DNA of 64,000 nucleotides from Asticcacaulis machinosus (GTDB taxonomy: Bacteria; Pseudomonadota; Alphaproteobacteria; Caulobacterales; Caulobacteraceae), in contig NZ_JAQQKV010000001.1 in NCBI RefSeq assembly GCF_028550435.1, positions 62,001 through 126,000 of the forward strand, given 5' to 3'. Shown here one piece after another: positions 8,485 to 17,387 of this stretch. Numbering within the stretch: the first letter of the stretch is position 1; every line of letters begins with the position of its first letter. Made by a program: the position numbers and the translations under genes. The notes beneath the pieces are model-generated. The model made no database searches, was not told where the DNA came from, and was given only the letters and a program-made list of their open reading frames with translations.

Positions 8485-8977
8485 TCTGGAAAGCCGGTTC
8501 GCCCCGGTTGAGGGCTATCCGGTAGAGTTCTGGAACCCAAAGCTGTGCGGTGAGATAGATATTGTCATTCGCGCAGACGGTGCGTGGTGGCACGAAGGCG
8601 TGAGAATTGATCGTCAATCATTGATATCCTTGTTTTCCAAGCTATTGCGCCATGATAAAGATGGCTATTACCTGATCACGCCGGTTGAAAAACTGAAAAT
8701 TACGGTCGAAGATTTGCCATTTTCAGCGGTTGATTTCGATCGTGAGGGGGAAGCGCTGGTTTTCATCACAGACCAGAATGATCGTGTGACATTAGGGGCA
8801 GAGCATCCGCTGGCCTTTGATGGTGAAGATTTGCGACCACGGATCAGAGTGCGCCATAATTTGTGGGCGCGGGTGACGCGGGCTGCGTGGTACAGGCTGA
8901 TTGAGATGGCGGATGTGCAGGAGGATCAGATCGTTGTTGGCGCACAGTCATTTGATCTTAAACCGAGCCTGATTTAG
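8471..8977 (+). CDS. DUF1285 domain protein
   Basis: About 168 residues if started at GTG 8471, which has AAGG just upstream; an ATG at 8435 would add an arginine-rich leader lying wholly over the preceding gene and looks less likely. The sequence PVEFWNPKLCGEIDIVI and the later GYYLITPVEKLKITVEDLPF match the DUF1285 family, a two-domain cytoplasmic fold seen in many alpha- and gammaproteobacteria without a known reaction. It lies between an acetyltransferase and cca, and I recall a DUF1285 gene near cca in related genomes. Function unknown. Confidence 0.82.
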   Translation: MSGADLESRFAPVEGYPVEFWNPKLCGEIDIVIRADGAWWHEGVRIDRQSLISLFSKLLRHDKDGYYLITPVEKLKITVEDLPFSAVDFDREGEALVFITDQNDRVTLGAEHPLAFDGEDLRPRIRVRHNLWARVTRAAWYRLIEMADVQEDQIVVGAQSFDLKPSLI

Positions 8978-9009
8978 ACTCGTCCGATTATGTATCGGAA
9001 TCAATATTG

Positions 9010-10254
9010 ATGAAACTTGATCTGCCCGCCTCCATGTGCACCGGAGCGACCCTTGATGTCTTTACCGCGCTGGAGGCAAAGGGCGGGGCAGGGTGTGCGC
9101 GCTTTGTCGGCGGGTCTGTGCGTAATCTGATCATGGGTTTGCCGGTCAGCGATTTTGACCTGTCGACCCAACTGACGCCTGATGACACCGAAGCCGCTCT
9201 TGACGCCGCCGGTATTCGCAACATCCCGACCGGTAAGGCGTTTGGCACCATTACGGCGGTTGTGGATGGTGAAACCTACGAGATCACCTCTCTGCGGCGC
9301 GATGTGGAAACCGATGGCCGGCGGGCCGTGGTTAGTTTCACGACGGACTGGGCCGAAGACGCCCAAAGACGCGATTTTTACCTAAATGCGCTTTATGCCG
9401 ATATTCGTGGTCAGGTCTACGATCCGACCGGTAAAGGCCTTGAGGATGCTAGAGCCCGCGTGGTGCGCTTTATCGGTGAGGCTGAGCAGCGCATCCGCGA
9501 GGACTATCTGCGAATTTTGAGATTTTTCAGGTTTTCAGCGGCTTATGCGCAAACTCTTGATGCGAAGTCTCTGGAGGCCTGCATTCGACTGAGATACGGT
9601 ATCGATGGCTTGTCGGGGGAGCGCCTGCTTCAAGAGCTGATCAAGATGCTGGTCTATGATGGTGCGCCGACTGTGTTTAACCGAATATGGGACGCCGGTA
9701 TCATGTCGCACATCTTGCCGGGGCTTAGGTACGATCCGGCGCAATCGGATGTACTGGCGCGGATGGTTCAGGCGACCAGCGATATTGAGCGGCGGTTTAT
9801 GGCTCTGCTGGCCCAAAGTTATGACGGACTGGCGTATTTCAATGGGCATGTGTCAGCCGTCAACGATGTGCTTTCAAGGTTAAGAGTATCAAATCGCGCC
9901 CGGCAAAGATTTGAGTCTGTAGTTAAGGTGAGGCGGGCGATGGAGGAAGGCTATCCGCTGCGGCGCGTGCTCTATGATTACGGGCGCGAGGCTGTGACGG
10001 ATGAAGCCTATCTCACCCATGCGCAGACCGGGGCCGATCTTGCAGGGCCGATAGCGGCGATTGATAATATGACAGTTCCGGAATTTCCGCTGACGGCGCG
10101 GCATCTTATGGCTGCTGGCATTGAGGCAGGCCCTTACCTTGGTCAGACGCTTAAGCGCATCGAGGCGGAGTGGTGCGCACATGATTTCTCACAAACCGTG
10201 ATAGATCGCGCCCTTGACGAACTTGGCAAACCACCAAAAATAAGCGGCGAGTAA
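9010..10254 (+). CDS. cca: CCA tRNA nucleotidyltransferase
   Basis: A 414-residue class II nucleotidyltransferase that adds or repairs the CCA end of tRNAs. The head domain shows FVGGSVRNLIMG (GG and basic R turn) and DFDLST with the two metal-binding aspartates within the first 60 residues, then RRDFYLNAL and RIREDYLRILRFFRFSA, the nucleotide-selecting and RNA-binding signature. The ATG at 9010 follows directly on a TTG at 9007; either could initiate. It sits 32 bases after the DUF1285 gene. Activity could be full CCA addition or A addition only; nothing here argues for a split enzyme. Confidence 0.92.
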   Translation: MKLDLPASMCTGATLDVFTALEAKGGAGCARFVGGSVRNLIMGLPVSDFDLSTQLTPDDTEAALDAAGIRNIPTGKAFGTITAVVDGETYEITSLRRDVETDGRRAVVSFTTDWAEDAQRRDFYLNALYADIRGQVYDPTGKGLEDARARVVRFIGEAEQRIREDYLRILRFFRFSAAYAQTLDAKSLEACIRLRYGIDGLSGERLLQELIKMLVYDGAPTVFNRIWDAGIMSHILPGLRYDPAQSDVLARMVQATSDIERRFMALLAQSYDGLAYFNGHVSAVNDVLSRLRVSNRARQRFESVVKVRRAMEEGYPLRRVLYDYGREAVTDEAYLTHAQTGADLAGPIAAIDNMTVPEFPLTARHLMAAGIEAGPYLGQTLKRIEAEWCAHDFSQTVIDRALDELGKPPKISGE

Positions 10255-10280
10255 GCATTGCGGCTTTGGGTTGATGTGTC

Positions 10281-10991
10281 ATGAGTTATGTCGCCATTTT
10301 GGAAACCGGTATTCCGCCTGCAGGTCTTGATGCGACCTACGGCACCTATGCCGACATGTTTGCGAAAAAGCTGCATGAGCCGGAGCGCGCCTTTCGGGTG
10401 TTTAAGACGCTGGACGGCGAACTGCCGGATCTGAATGAGGACTTTCGCGGTGTGGTCATCACAGGATCACCTGCAGGTGTTTATGAAAGTGATCCGTGGA
10501 TTGCGGCCCTGATTGACTGGCTGAAAGCGCTGCGGGCCGATGTGCCGGTTGTCGGTATCTGCTTTGGCCATCAGGTTATGGCGCAGGCCTGGGGCGGCCA
10601 TGTTGAAAAATCCCACAAAGGCTGGGGTGTCGGGCTTCATGAATACACCATCCATGACGGCGATATCTGGAGTACCCTGACCGACGGCGCACATCGGGCC
10701 ATCAAGGTCGCGGTCACTCATCAGGATCAGGTGGTCAAAAAGCCGGACAATGCCATTGTGCTGGCGGGCTCTGAGTTCACGCCGCATGGGGCACTGTACT
10801 ACACCGACCGTAAGGCGATCTCATTCCAGTGCCACCCCGAGTTCTGTGCCGATTTTGCTAGTGATCTGCTGAAATCCCGCCGGGGTGTACGCATTACCGA
10901 AGAACTGGTCGATTCAGCCCTGATAACGCTTCAGGAACAGGGCCATAGCCAGGATATCTTAAAGCTGATTTCGCGGTTTCTAGCTGCGTGA
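10281..10991 (+). CDS. Class I glutamine amidotransferase-like protein
   Basis: A 236-residue stand-alone class I amidotransferase domain resembling the GMP-synthase glutaminase half. The triad is visible: C94 in VVGICFGHQ, and H185/E187 in FQCHPEF. Such free-standing proteins hydrolyse glutamine or gamma-glutamyl compounds (for example the PuuD or YfeJ-like groups), but the acceptor is not evident. It starts 26 bases after cca and its stop overlaps the GTG start of the next gene in a GTGA arrangement, suggesting translational coupling. Confidence 0.85.
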   Translation: MSYVAILETGIPPAGLDATYGTYADMFAKKLHEPERAFRVFKTLDGELPDLNEDFRGVVITGSPAGVYESDPWIAALIDWLKALRADVPVVGICFGHQVMAQAWGGHVEKSHKGWGVGLHEYTIHDGDIWSTLTDGAHRAIKVAVTHQDQVVKKPDNAIVLAGSEFTPHGALYYTDRKAISFQCHPEFCADFASDLLKSRRGVRITEELVDSALITLQEQGHSQDILKLISRFLAA

Positions 10992-11380
10992 GTTGGCGTC
11001 CCTATCATGAGGCAATTAAAGCCCTTGAACACGTCTATCTCGAAGATAGTTATGTTTCGGATATTGCAGAAGTTGGCGATAAGCTGGTTTTTAATTTAAG
11101 CGCGGTTCTTACCGAAAGCCACTGGCATTATCAAAAACCAAAGCTAGGTGAACGCTATTGTTATAGTGCGGGAAGTTTATGCTTTTCAAATATTGCCACG
11201 ATTGAATGGAGCCGAAAAACCCTTGACGCTGCAAGATCGGTAGATCCTGACGGAACAGTGGATTTTGGTGAAATAGATTCCTTTTTAGTCTGTGACGATC
11301 GGTACCATCTGGAAGGCAGTTGGGGGTGTGTTCATATCACCTGCAAACAGGTAGACTTTTTTCTTACGCCAACCGAATGA
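10988..11380 (+). CDS. Hypothetical protein, AT-rich, overlapping the amidotransferase gene
   Basis: A 130-residue ORF starting at GTG inside the stop of the amidotransferase gene (GTGA overlap). I do not recognise it. The protein is rich in aromatic residues and acidic patches, has five cysteines, and shows no signal peptide or membrane segment. Its DNA is clearly richer in A and T than its neighbours, with codons such as TTA, AAA and GAA common, which hints at acquisition by transfer. It ends 13 bases before the convergent hemF gene. The coupling supports expression; the role is unknown. Confidence 0.6.
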   Translation: MSWRPYHEAIKALEHVYLEDSYVSDIAEVGDKLVFNLSAVLTESHWHYQKPKLGERYCYSAGSLCFSNIATIEWSRKTLDAARSVDPDGTVDFGEIDSFLVCDDRYHLEGSWGCVHITCKQVDFFLTPTE

Positions 11381-11393
11381 AACCAATTTACGA

Positions 11394-12281
11394 TTATGGC
11401 CACTTCACCACGGGCGGCATAGACGACAGGATCGACTCGACATTGCCGCCGGTTTTCAGCCCGAACAGCGTGCCGCGGTCATAGAGCAGGTTAAACTCCA
11501 CATAGCGCCCGCGCTGGATCAATTGTTCTTCGCGCTCAGCCTCAGACCACGGTTCATTAAAGCGGTCACGCACAATTGCGGGATAGATGTTTAAGAACGT
11601 CTCGCCCACCGCCTGCGTGAAGGCAAAATCAGCCTCATGATCGCCGCTGTTGAAGTGATCATAGAATATGCCGCCGATGCCGCGTGGCTCATTGCGGTGG
11701 GGCAGGAAGAAGTATTCATCGCACCATTTTTTGAAGCGCTCATAATAGTCCGCGCCGTATTGATCGCAGGTGTGTTTGAACGCCTGATGGAATTTAGCCG
11801 CATCGGGCGCATCCTGTGATCTGTCAACCGCCAGCAGCGGCGTCAGGTCAGCACCGCCGCCAAACCAGCCCTTGGTGGTGCAGATGTAACGCGTATTCAT
11901 ATGCACCGCGGGCACGCGCGGATTGGTCATGTGGGAAATCAGGCTGATGCCGGTGGCGAAAAAGCGCGGATCATCCTCGGCGCCGGGAATGGTTTTGGCG
12001 AACTCAGGACTAAACGTGCCGTGAACTGTGGAGATATGAACCCCGACCTTTTCAAACAGGCGGCCGGTCATCATCGACATCTCGCCCCCACCGCCCTCAG
12101 CCCGTTGCCAGGGTGTGCGCACAAACCGGCCCGCATCCCCCGTGTAAAGCGATGGAGAGGCCTCATCCTCAAGGGCTTCGAACGCCGCGCAGATACGGTC
12201 ACGCAGCGACCGAAACCATGTCGCGGCGGCTTTTTGGCGTTCGGCTAAAACATCGGGGGCGGTGAGGGCAGCTTGGGTCAT
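11394..12281 (-). CDS. hemF: Oxygen-dependent coproporphyrinogen III oxidase
   Basis: A 295-residue cytoplasmic enzyme that uses oxygen to decarboxylate two propionates of coproporphyrinogen III in heme synthesis. The signature [20 protein letters not shown] at about residues 120-140 and the [18 protein letters not shown] segment near the C-terminus are both strongly conserved. Length matches the family. It is the aerobic route, consistent with the cytochrome bc1 operon nearby. It ends close to and converges with the AT-rich ORF and is followed upstream by trmL in the same orientation. Confidence 0.95.
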   Translation of the reverse strand: MTQAALTAPDVLAERQKAAATWFRSLRDRICAAFEALEDEASPSLYTGDAGRFVRTPWQRAEGGGGEMSMMTGRLFEKVGVHISTVHGTFSPEFAKTIPGAEDDPRFFATGISLISHMTNPRVPAVHMNTRYICTTKGWFGGGADLTPLLAVDRSQDAPDAAKFHQAFKHTCDQYGADYYERFKKWCDEYFFLPHRNEPRGIGGIFYDHFNSGDHEADFAFTQAVGETFLNIYPAIVRDRFNEPWSEAEREEQLIQRGRYVEFNLLYDRGTLFGLKTGGNVESILSSMPPVVKWP

Positions 12282-12323
12282 GGTCAGGCTCTGAGGTATA
12301 AATATGGGCGCTGTATAGGCCGA

Positions 12324-12794
12324 TCATGGCCTGACGGGAAAGGTGCTTGTTTGTCGCAGGGCTTCCCCCAGCGCCATAGAGGCTGAATTAATCACATTGA
12401 TTGATCGGGCCTGAGCGCTGATAGGGATAAACAGGCGGGCATCGGCATAGGCATGAACATCCTCCGGCACGCCCGCACTTTCGCGCCCGAACAGCAGAAT
12501 ATCATCAGGCTGAAACAAAAAGTCGCAGTAGGGCGCCGCAGATTTCGTGGTGAACAGGATTACCCGAGATGTCGGGGCTTCGGTTGCGCGCCAGATTTTG
12601 AATTTTTCCCACGAATCATGCCGCGACACATCAGCGCACCCCCCATAATCCATAGCCGCGCGCTTGATGGCTTTGTCATTAAGTGGAAAGCCGCAAGGCT
12701 CGATAATATCAAGGCTGACCTCAAGACAAGCCGCCAGACGTATGGCGCTGCCCAGATTTTGGGGGATATCAGGCTGGTATAAAACAAAACGCAT
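12324..12794 (-). CDS. trmL: tRNA (cytidine/uridine-34-2'-O)-methyltransferase
   Basis: A 156-residue SPOUT-fold methyltransferase if begun at ATG 12794, giving the typical MRFVLYQPDIPQN-like start; a longer frame to 12839 adds unrelated residues. TrmL methylates the wobble base of certain leucine tRNAs using S-adenosylmethionine. Expected motifs are seen: IPQNLGSAIRLAAC near the start, LLFGRESAGVPE in the middle and the C-terminal knot segment IPISAQARSINVINSASMALGE split around residue 130. Same strand as hemF, 42 bases away. Confidence 0.92.
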   Translation of the reverse strand: MRFVLYQPDIPQNLGSAIRLAACLEVSLDIIEPCGFPLNDKAIKRAAMDYGGCADVSRHDSWEKFKIWRATEAPTSRVILFTTKSAAPYCDFLFQPDDILLFGRESAGVPEDVHAYADARLFIPISAQARSINVINSASMALGEALRQTSTFPVRP

Positions 12795-13017
12795 ATTTCT
12801 GAAGCTTTTCCGGACTACGGGTTTGAATCCATCCCGCAATTGTGGTTATAGACGGATTTGAAAGCCGATAAATGTCGATTTGGGTTAAATTTTTAACGGA
12901 ATCGGTGGATGGACGGTTTGTGATTTTTTGCGCTTCGGCTATGAACGGGGCGGGCTATGGCTATTTGACGCTTTGTCGTTAAATCGTTGTGGCTGAGGAT
13001 TAATATGAGGTGGCAAG

Positions 13018-13560
13018 GTGAGCGAACCTGAAAATGCAGCCGCTGCGGGTCATGACGATCCGTCGCGCCGCGATTTTATCTACATAGCCGCAGGCGCTGC
13101 GGCCGTCGGTACGGTGGGCGCTATTGCCGTGCCGCTGGTGGCGCAGATGAACCCTGCCGCCGATACCCTGGCTCTGGCGTCGACCGAGTTCGACCTGACC
13201 AAGGTACAGGAAGGCCAGCAGGTCGTGATCAAGTGGCGCGGTAAGCCGGTATTTATCCGTAGCCGTAACGCTACTGAGATCAAGGCCGCGGAAGATACCC
13301 CGCTATCAGAGCTTAAGGATCCGCAAACCGATGCCGAGCGTGTCAAGGCCGGCAAGGAGCAGTGGCTCATTCTTGTCGGTTCCTGCACCCATCTGGGTTG
13401 CGTGCCGACCTTTGGTGCCGGTGATTACGGTGGCTGGTTCTGTCCGTGCCACGGCTCGCACTATGATACATCGGGCCGTATCCGCAAAGGGCCTGCGCCC
13501 ACCAATCTGGTCGTGCCGGAATATGACTTCCTGACCGATACCCGCGTCAAAATCGGTTAA
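13018..13560 (+). CDS. petA: Ubiquinol-cytochrome c reductase iron-sulfur (Rieske) subunit
   Basis: A 180-residue Rieske protein of the cytochrome bc1 complex. It starts at GTG 13018 with AAGG close by. The N-terminus has a twin-arginine motif SRRDF followed by a hydrophobic segment that stays as the membrane anchor. The [2Fe-2S] ligands lie in CTHLGC and CPCHGSHYD, with the disulfide cysteines also present. It receives electrons from ubiquinol and passes them to cytochrome c1. It opens the petABC operon; the 220-bp gap before it should hold the promoter. Confidence 0.96.
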   Translation: MSEPENAAAAGHDDPSRRDFIYIAAGAAAVGTVGAIAVPLVAQMNPAADTLALASTEFDLTKVQEGQQVVIKWRGKPVFIRSRNATEIKAAEDTPLSELKDPQTDAERVKAGKEQWLILVGSCTHLGCVPTFGAGDYGGWFCPCHGSHYDTSGRIRKGPAPTNLVVPEYDFLTDTRVKIG

Positions 13561-13575
13561 GGACAAGAGGACACC

Positions 13576-14868
13576 ATGAGCGATCATCCTTCTACCTACG
13601 TACCTAAGACCGGCATTGAGAAGTGGCTCGATTCCCGTCTGCCCATCGTGCGGCTGGCCTATGACAGCTTTGTCGATTATCCGACGCCGAAAAACCTGAA
13701 CTACTGGTGGACCTTCGGCGGTATTCTGTCCGTCTGTCTGGCGGTTCAGATCATCACCGGCATTATTCTGGCAATGCACTATACGCCGCATATCGATTAC
13801 GCCTTCAACAGCGTTGAGCGTATCATGCGCGACGTGAACTATGGCTGGCTGATCCGTTATGTCCACGCTAACGGCGCGTCGATGTTCTTCTTTGCCGTTT
13901 ACGTTCACATGCTGCGCGGTCTTTATTACGGCTCTTATAAGGCGCCGCGCGAAGTCCTGTGGATTCTGGGCTGCATTATCTTCTTCCTGATGATCGCCAC
14001 GGCCTTTATGGGCTACGTCCTGCCCTGGGGCCAGATGTCGTTCCACGGCGCGGTCGTGATCACTAACCTGATCGGGTCTATTCCGGTTATCGGCACGCCG
14101 ATCCTGACCTGGTTGCAGGGCGGCTTTGCGGTTGATCAGGCGACGCTGAACCGCTTCTTCTCGCTGCACTATCTGTTGCCGTTCGTGATTGCCGGTGTCG
14201 TTATCCTGCACATCTGGGCCCTGCATGTATCCGGTCAGAACAATCCGGCTGGCGTAGAAATCAAATCCAAAGAAGATACGGTTCCGTTCACACCTTATGC
14301 GACCGTTAAGGACGGTGTGGCGATCATTGCCTTCCTGTTCCTGTTCTCGGTATTCGTGTTCTTCATGCCGAACTCTCTGGGCCATGCGGACAACTATATT
14401 CAGGCCAATCCGCTGGTGACCCCTGCGCACATCGTGCCTGAATGGTATCTCTTGACGTTCTACGCCATCCTGCGCGCTATTCCGGATAAATTCCTCGGTG
14501 TTGTGGCTATGTTCGGGGCGATTGCGGTTATCTTTGCGCTGCCGTGGCTGGATACGTCCAAGGTCAAGTCCATGCGTTATCGTCCCGTCATGCGCTGGTT
14601 CTTCGTGATCTTTGTCGTCGTCTGCCTTGGTCTGGGCTGGTGCGGTGCGCAGCTTCCCGACGCTCAGGTCATTCCGGGTTTCCCGAGCTTCAATCTGATC
14701 GACGGTCAGTTGAACTCCTATCTGTGGCTGACCCGTCTGTTCACCCTGTATTACTTCGCTTTCTTCCTGTTTATCATGCCGTGGATCGGCCTGAAGGAAG
14801 ATCCTCTGCCGGTGCCTGCGTCGATATCCGAGGCTGTTCTGGCCGAACACAACAAGAAAAAGGGCTAA
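13576..14868 (+). CDS. petB: Ubiquinol-cytochrome c reductase cytochrome b subunit
   Basis: A 430-residue polytopic membrane protein binding two b hemes and forming both quinone sites of the bc1 complex. Haem-ligand histidines lie in the second and fourth membrane helices (for example [10 protein letters not shown]), and the Qo-site motif PEWY is present near residue 285. The length and uninterrupted eight-helix pattern indicate a single-chain cytochrome b rather than a split b6/subunit IV. It starts 15 bases after petA with an AGAGGA ribosome site. Confidence 0.96.
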   Translation: MSDHPSTYVPKTGIEKWLDSRLPIVRLAYDSFVDYPTPKNLNYWWTFGGILSVCLAVQIITGIILAMHYTPHIDYAFNSVERIMRDVNYGWLIRYVHANGASMFFFAVYVHMLRGLYYGSYKAPREVLWILGCIIFFLMIATAFMGYVLPWGQMSFHGAVVITNLIGSIPVIGTPILTWLQGGFAVDQATLNRFFSLHYLLPFVIAGVVILHIWALHVSGQNNPAGVEIKSKEDTVPFTPYATVKDGVAIIAFLFLFSVFVFFMPNSLGHADNYIQANPLVTPAHIVPEWYLLTFYAILRAIPDKFLGVVAMFGAIAVIFALPWLDTSKVKSMRYRPVMRWFFVIFVVVCLGLGWCGAQLPDAQVIPGFPSFNLIDGQLNSYLWLTRLFTLYYFAFFLFIMPWIGLKEDPLPVPASISEAVLAEHNKKKG

Positions 14869-14872
14869 GTTC

Positions 14873-15742
14873 ATGAAGTCCCTAAAAACGATCGGTCTTA
14901 AAACGGTTGGCGCGCTGATTGCCGCTACTGTCATGGCCAGTGCCGTTCCTGCACTGGCCGCCGGTGGCGCCCAGCATGCCCATGAGCCCAAGGAAGGCTT
15001 TAGCTTTACCGGGCCGTTTGGCACCTATGATCAGGCTCAGCTTCAGCGTGGCTATAAGGTATATCGCGAAGTCTGCGCTGCCTGTCACTCGATGAACCTG
15101 CTGTCGTTCCGCAATTTGGGCGAAAAAGACGGCCCGTTCTATGACCCCAAGTTTAAAAATCCGAACGACAACCCGGTCGTAAAGCAGATCGCCTCTGAGT
15201 TTGAGGTGGCGGATATCGATTCTGAGACCGGTGACGCCATTACCCGTAAGGCCACAACTTCGGATCGCTTCCCGGCACCGTTCCCGAATACGGCAGCGGC
15301 TGCGGCATCCAATGGTGGTGCGGTACCTCCTGATCTGTCGGTCATAACCAAGGCGCGTCATGGCGGGGCGTCATATGTCTATTCGCTGTTGACCGGCTAC
15401 AAGGCACCGCCGGCAGGGCTTAAGATTGCCGAAGGTCAGCACTATAATCCGTACTTCCCCGGTGATTTGACATCGGCGTGGTCTGGTGATCACAAGCATG
15501 TGCCGGCTGGTGGCGTTCTGGCTATGGCCCCGCCTTTGTCGGCCGGTCAGGTCACGTTCGATGATGGCCGTGAGTCGACCCTGAGCCATCAGGCGGCCGA
15601 TGTCGCAGCCTTCCTTGAGTGGGCGGGCGAACCCAAAGCCACGCTGCGCAAGAAAACCGGTGTCGCGGTTCTGGCCTACCTGTTGCTGTTTTTCGGTCTG
15701 ACCTATGCGTCCTACCGCATGGTTTGGCGCGGAAAGCACTAA
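14873..15742 (+). CDS. petC: Ubiquinol-cytochrome c reductase cytochrome c1 subunit
   Basis: A 289-residue periplasmic, membrane-anchored cytochrome c1. It has a cleavable signal peptide ending ALAAG near residue 31, a haem-binding CAACH near residue 70, the likely Met ligand in LAMAPPLS near residue 225, and a C-terminal transmembrane anchor ending WRGKH. It passes electrons from the Rieske centre to soluble cytochrome c. It starts four bases after petB. The operon ends in a palindromic element and a terminator. Confidence 0.95.
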   Translation: MKSLKTIGLKTVGALIAATVMASAVPALAAGGAQHAHEPKEGFSFTGPFGTYDQAQLQRGYKVYREVCAACHSMNLLSFRNLGEKDGPFYDPKFKNPNDNPVVKQIASEFEVADIDSETGDAITRKATTSDRFPAPFPNTAAAAASNGGAVPPDLSVITKARHGGASYVYSLLTGYKAPPAGLKIAEGQHYNPYFPGDLTSAWSGDHKHVPAGGVLAMAPPLSAGQVTFDDGRESTLSHQAADVAAFLEWAGEPKATLRKKTGVAVLAYLLLFFGLTYASYRMVWRGKH

Positions 15743-15752
15743 AAGAAGCCCT

Positions 15753-15848
15753 GATGGTCTGCAAATAACCGCCTTCCTGCGTTACGCTGCTCACGTACTT
15801 GAGTACGCTGCGCTGCGTTACTCGAAAGTCAGTCATTTTCGCCTCATC
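15753..15848. repeat. Long imperfect palindrome (96 nt), copy B
   Basis: Lies ten bases after petC. The centre is CGTAC-TTGA-GTACG (15794-15807) and the arms pair outward through GCGTTACGCTGC-like tracts to GATG (15753) and CATC (15848) with bulges. Its length, central GTAC pair and outer AAA/TTT-rich flanks match copy A at 5312-5408, so the two probably belong to one dispersed family. Confidence 0.5.
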
Positions 15849-15872
15849 ATGCCTCCTTTTAATCGTATTAAC

Positions 15873-15906
15873 AAAAAACCCGTCGAAGATTTCGGCGGGT
15901 TTTTTT
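15873..15906 (+). terminator. Rho-independent terminator of the petABC operon
   Basis: AAACCCGTCGA and TTCGGCGGGTTT pair (one G-T pair) around AGAT, followed by a run of seven T. It is well placed to end petABC transcription before apt. Confidence 0.8.
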
Positions 15907-15964
15907 GTTGTAAATATGCTGAAAAATAGTCGTATAAACTGCGCACAACTTTTGAGAGACTTTG

Positions 15965-16492
15965 ATGAAACTGGCGTCCAGCATCCGCACCATTCCTGAT
16001 TTTCCTAAGCCCGGCATAATATTTCGCGACATTACGACTTTGCTGGGAGATGCGCAGGCGTTTACTCTGGCTGTTGACGAACTGGTCGGTGCGTTCACCG
16101 GTGTCGACATTGATAAGGTCGCCTGCATTGAGGCGCGCGGCTTTATCTTAGGCGGCGCTGTGGCCCATATTCTGGGGGCAGGGGTGGTGCCCTTGCGCAA
16201 AAAGGGGAAGCTGCCCCATGACCGCATACAGAGCGCCTACCAGTTGGAATATGGCATGGACATCATTGAGATGCACTCTGATGCGATTGAGTCGGGTGAG
16301 CGGGTGCTACTCATTGATGACCTGATTGCGACTGGTGGCACGGCCATAGCCGGTATCGACCTGTTGCGTCGCGGTGGCGCGCAGATCGTGGGGGCGGCTT
16401 TTGTCATTGATCTACCCGATCTGGGCGGCTCAAAGCGGGTTGAGGCTGAGGGGGTTAAGGTGGTTAGCCTGGTGAGTTTTGACGGACACTAA
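15965..16492 (+). CDS. apt: Adenine phosphoribosyltransferase
   Basis: A 175-residue type I phosphoribosyltransferase that salvages adenine to AMP using PRPP. The start is taken as ATG 15965, preceded by GAGAG; a TTG lies directly before it. The family opening [18 protein letters not shown], the EARGFILGG segment and the PRPP-binding loop [14 protein letters not shown] are all present. It follows the petABC terminator, so it has its own promoter or depends on read-through. Confidence 0.95.
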   Translation: MKLASSIRTIPDFPKPGIIFRDITTLLGDAQAFTLAVDELVGAFTGVDIDKVACIEARGFILGGAVAHILGAGVVPLRKKGKLPHDRIQSAYQLEYGMDIIEMHSDAIESGERVLLIDDLIATGGTAIAGIDLLRRGGAQIVGAAFVIDLPDLGGSKRVEAEGVKVVSLVSFDGH

Positions 16493-16648
16493 CTGGGCAC
16501 TATCTAGGTGTGATGTGCGGGTGCGAACTTAATTCGCCGGAAAAGTGTATAGCGGCCTGACAAGTTGTGGCTTATAGACCTTACTGCGAAAGTGCCGGTA
16601 TACGATTCTTCGCATAGTGAAGCGTAAAATAGCGAAGAGACGGGGTCG

Positions 16649-17302
16649 ATGTCATTCGTACAATTGAGCGAAGCGTTCGCGCCATTTGAAGACTTGGCGC
16701 AGGATTTGTTGCCGCACGTCGTCATGACCAATGATGGCGCACATGATGCTGCCCACTTAATCCGTGTTTATAAGCTGGCGAAATCCTTGCAGGCTCTGGA
16801 AGGTGGATGCTTGCGGGTTCTGACCGCGGCCGTCCTGCTGCATGATTGTGTGGCGGTTGAGAAAAATTCACCTGAGCGGTCGCGGGCGTCACGTTTGGCG
16901 GCGGACAAGGCGCGTGAGATCCTGACCCGGCTGGGTTGGGATGAGGCTGATCTTGATGCGGTTGATCATGCTATCCATGCCCATAGCTACAGCGCCAATA
17001 TCCCGCCGCAGACACTTGAGGCCAAAATTCTTCAGGATGCTGACCGTCTGGATGCTCTGGGCTTTGTCGGTATCGCCCGCTGTTTTTACACCGCCGGACG
17101 CATGGGCTCATCGCTTTATGATGCCGCAGATCCGGTCGCAAAAGAACGCGATCTGGATGATGCAAGTTTTGCGCTCGATCATTTTACCACCAAGCTGCTT
17201 AAACTGACGGATGGGTTCAAAACCAAAGCCGGTAAGGATATGGCCGAATTGCGCCACGCCCGTATGCAGGCCTTTATTGAGTACTTCGTCGAGGAAATTT
17301 AG
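16649..17302 (+). CDS. HD-domain phosphohydrolase (YedJ-like)
   Basis: A 217-residue protein of the HD metal-dependent phosphohydrolase superfamily. The metal motif pattern is visible as HDAAHLIRVYKLA near residue 32, LLHDCVAV near 75 and QDADRLDALG near 128. It resembles E. coli YedJ and related housekeeping HD proteins of unknown natural substrate. The gene is alone between apt and the DUF1800 gene; the 156 bases before it show no clear promoter by eye. Confidence 0.85.
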   Translation: MSFVQLSEAFAPFEDLAQDLLPHVVMTNDGAHDAAHLIRVYKLAKSLQALEGGCLRVLTAAVLLHDCVAVEKNSPERSRASRLAADKAREILTRLGWDEADLDAVDHAIHAHSYSANIPPQTLEAKILQDADRLDALGFVGIARCFYTAGRMGSSLYDAADPVAKERDLDDASFALDHFTTKLLKLTDGFKTKAGKDMAELRHARMQAFIEYFVEEI

Positions 17303-17387
17303 CCAAACCTGACGCGACTGATTTTTGCCTGATTTGTATGATCTGTAATCCTGAATAACCTGACTACGCGCGTAGAAGGAGATAAGG

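Noticed and set aside
12885-12896. TTAA-N4-TTAA before petA, considered as a CtrA box
   Set aside because: The CtrA site needs a seven-base spacer; here it is four.
13306-15024. Long minus-strand ORF of 572 codons
   Set aside because: It is wholly antisense to petA, petB and petC, whose families are certain. The predicted protein is low in hydrophobic structure and looks like a codon-bias shadow.
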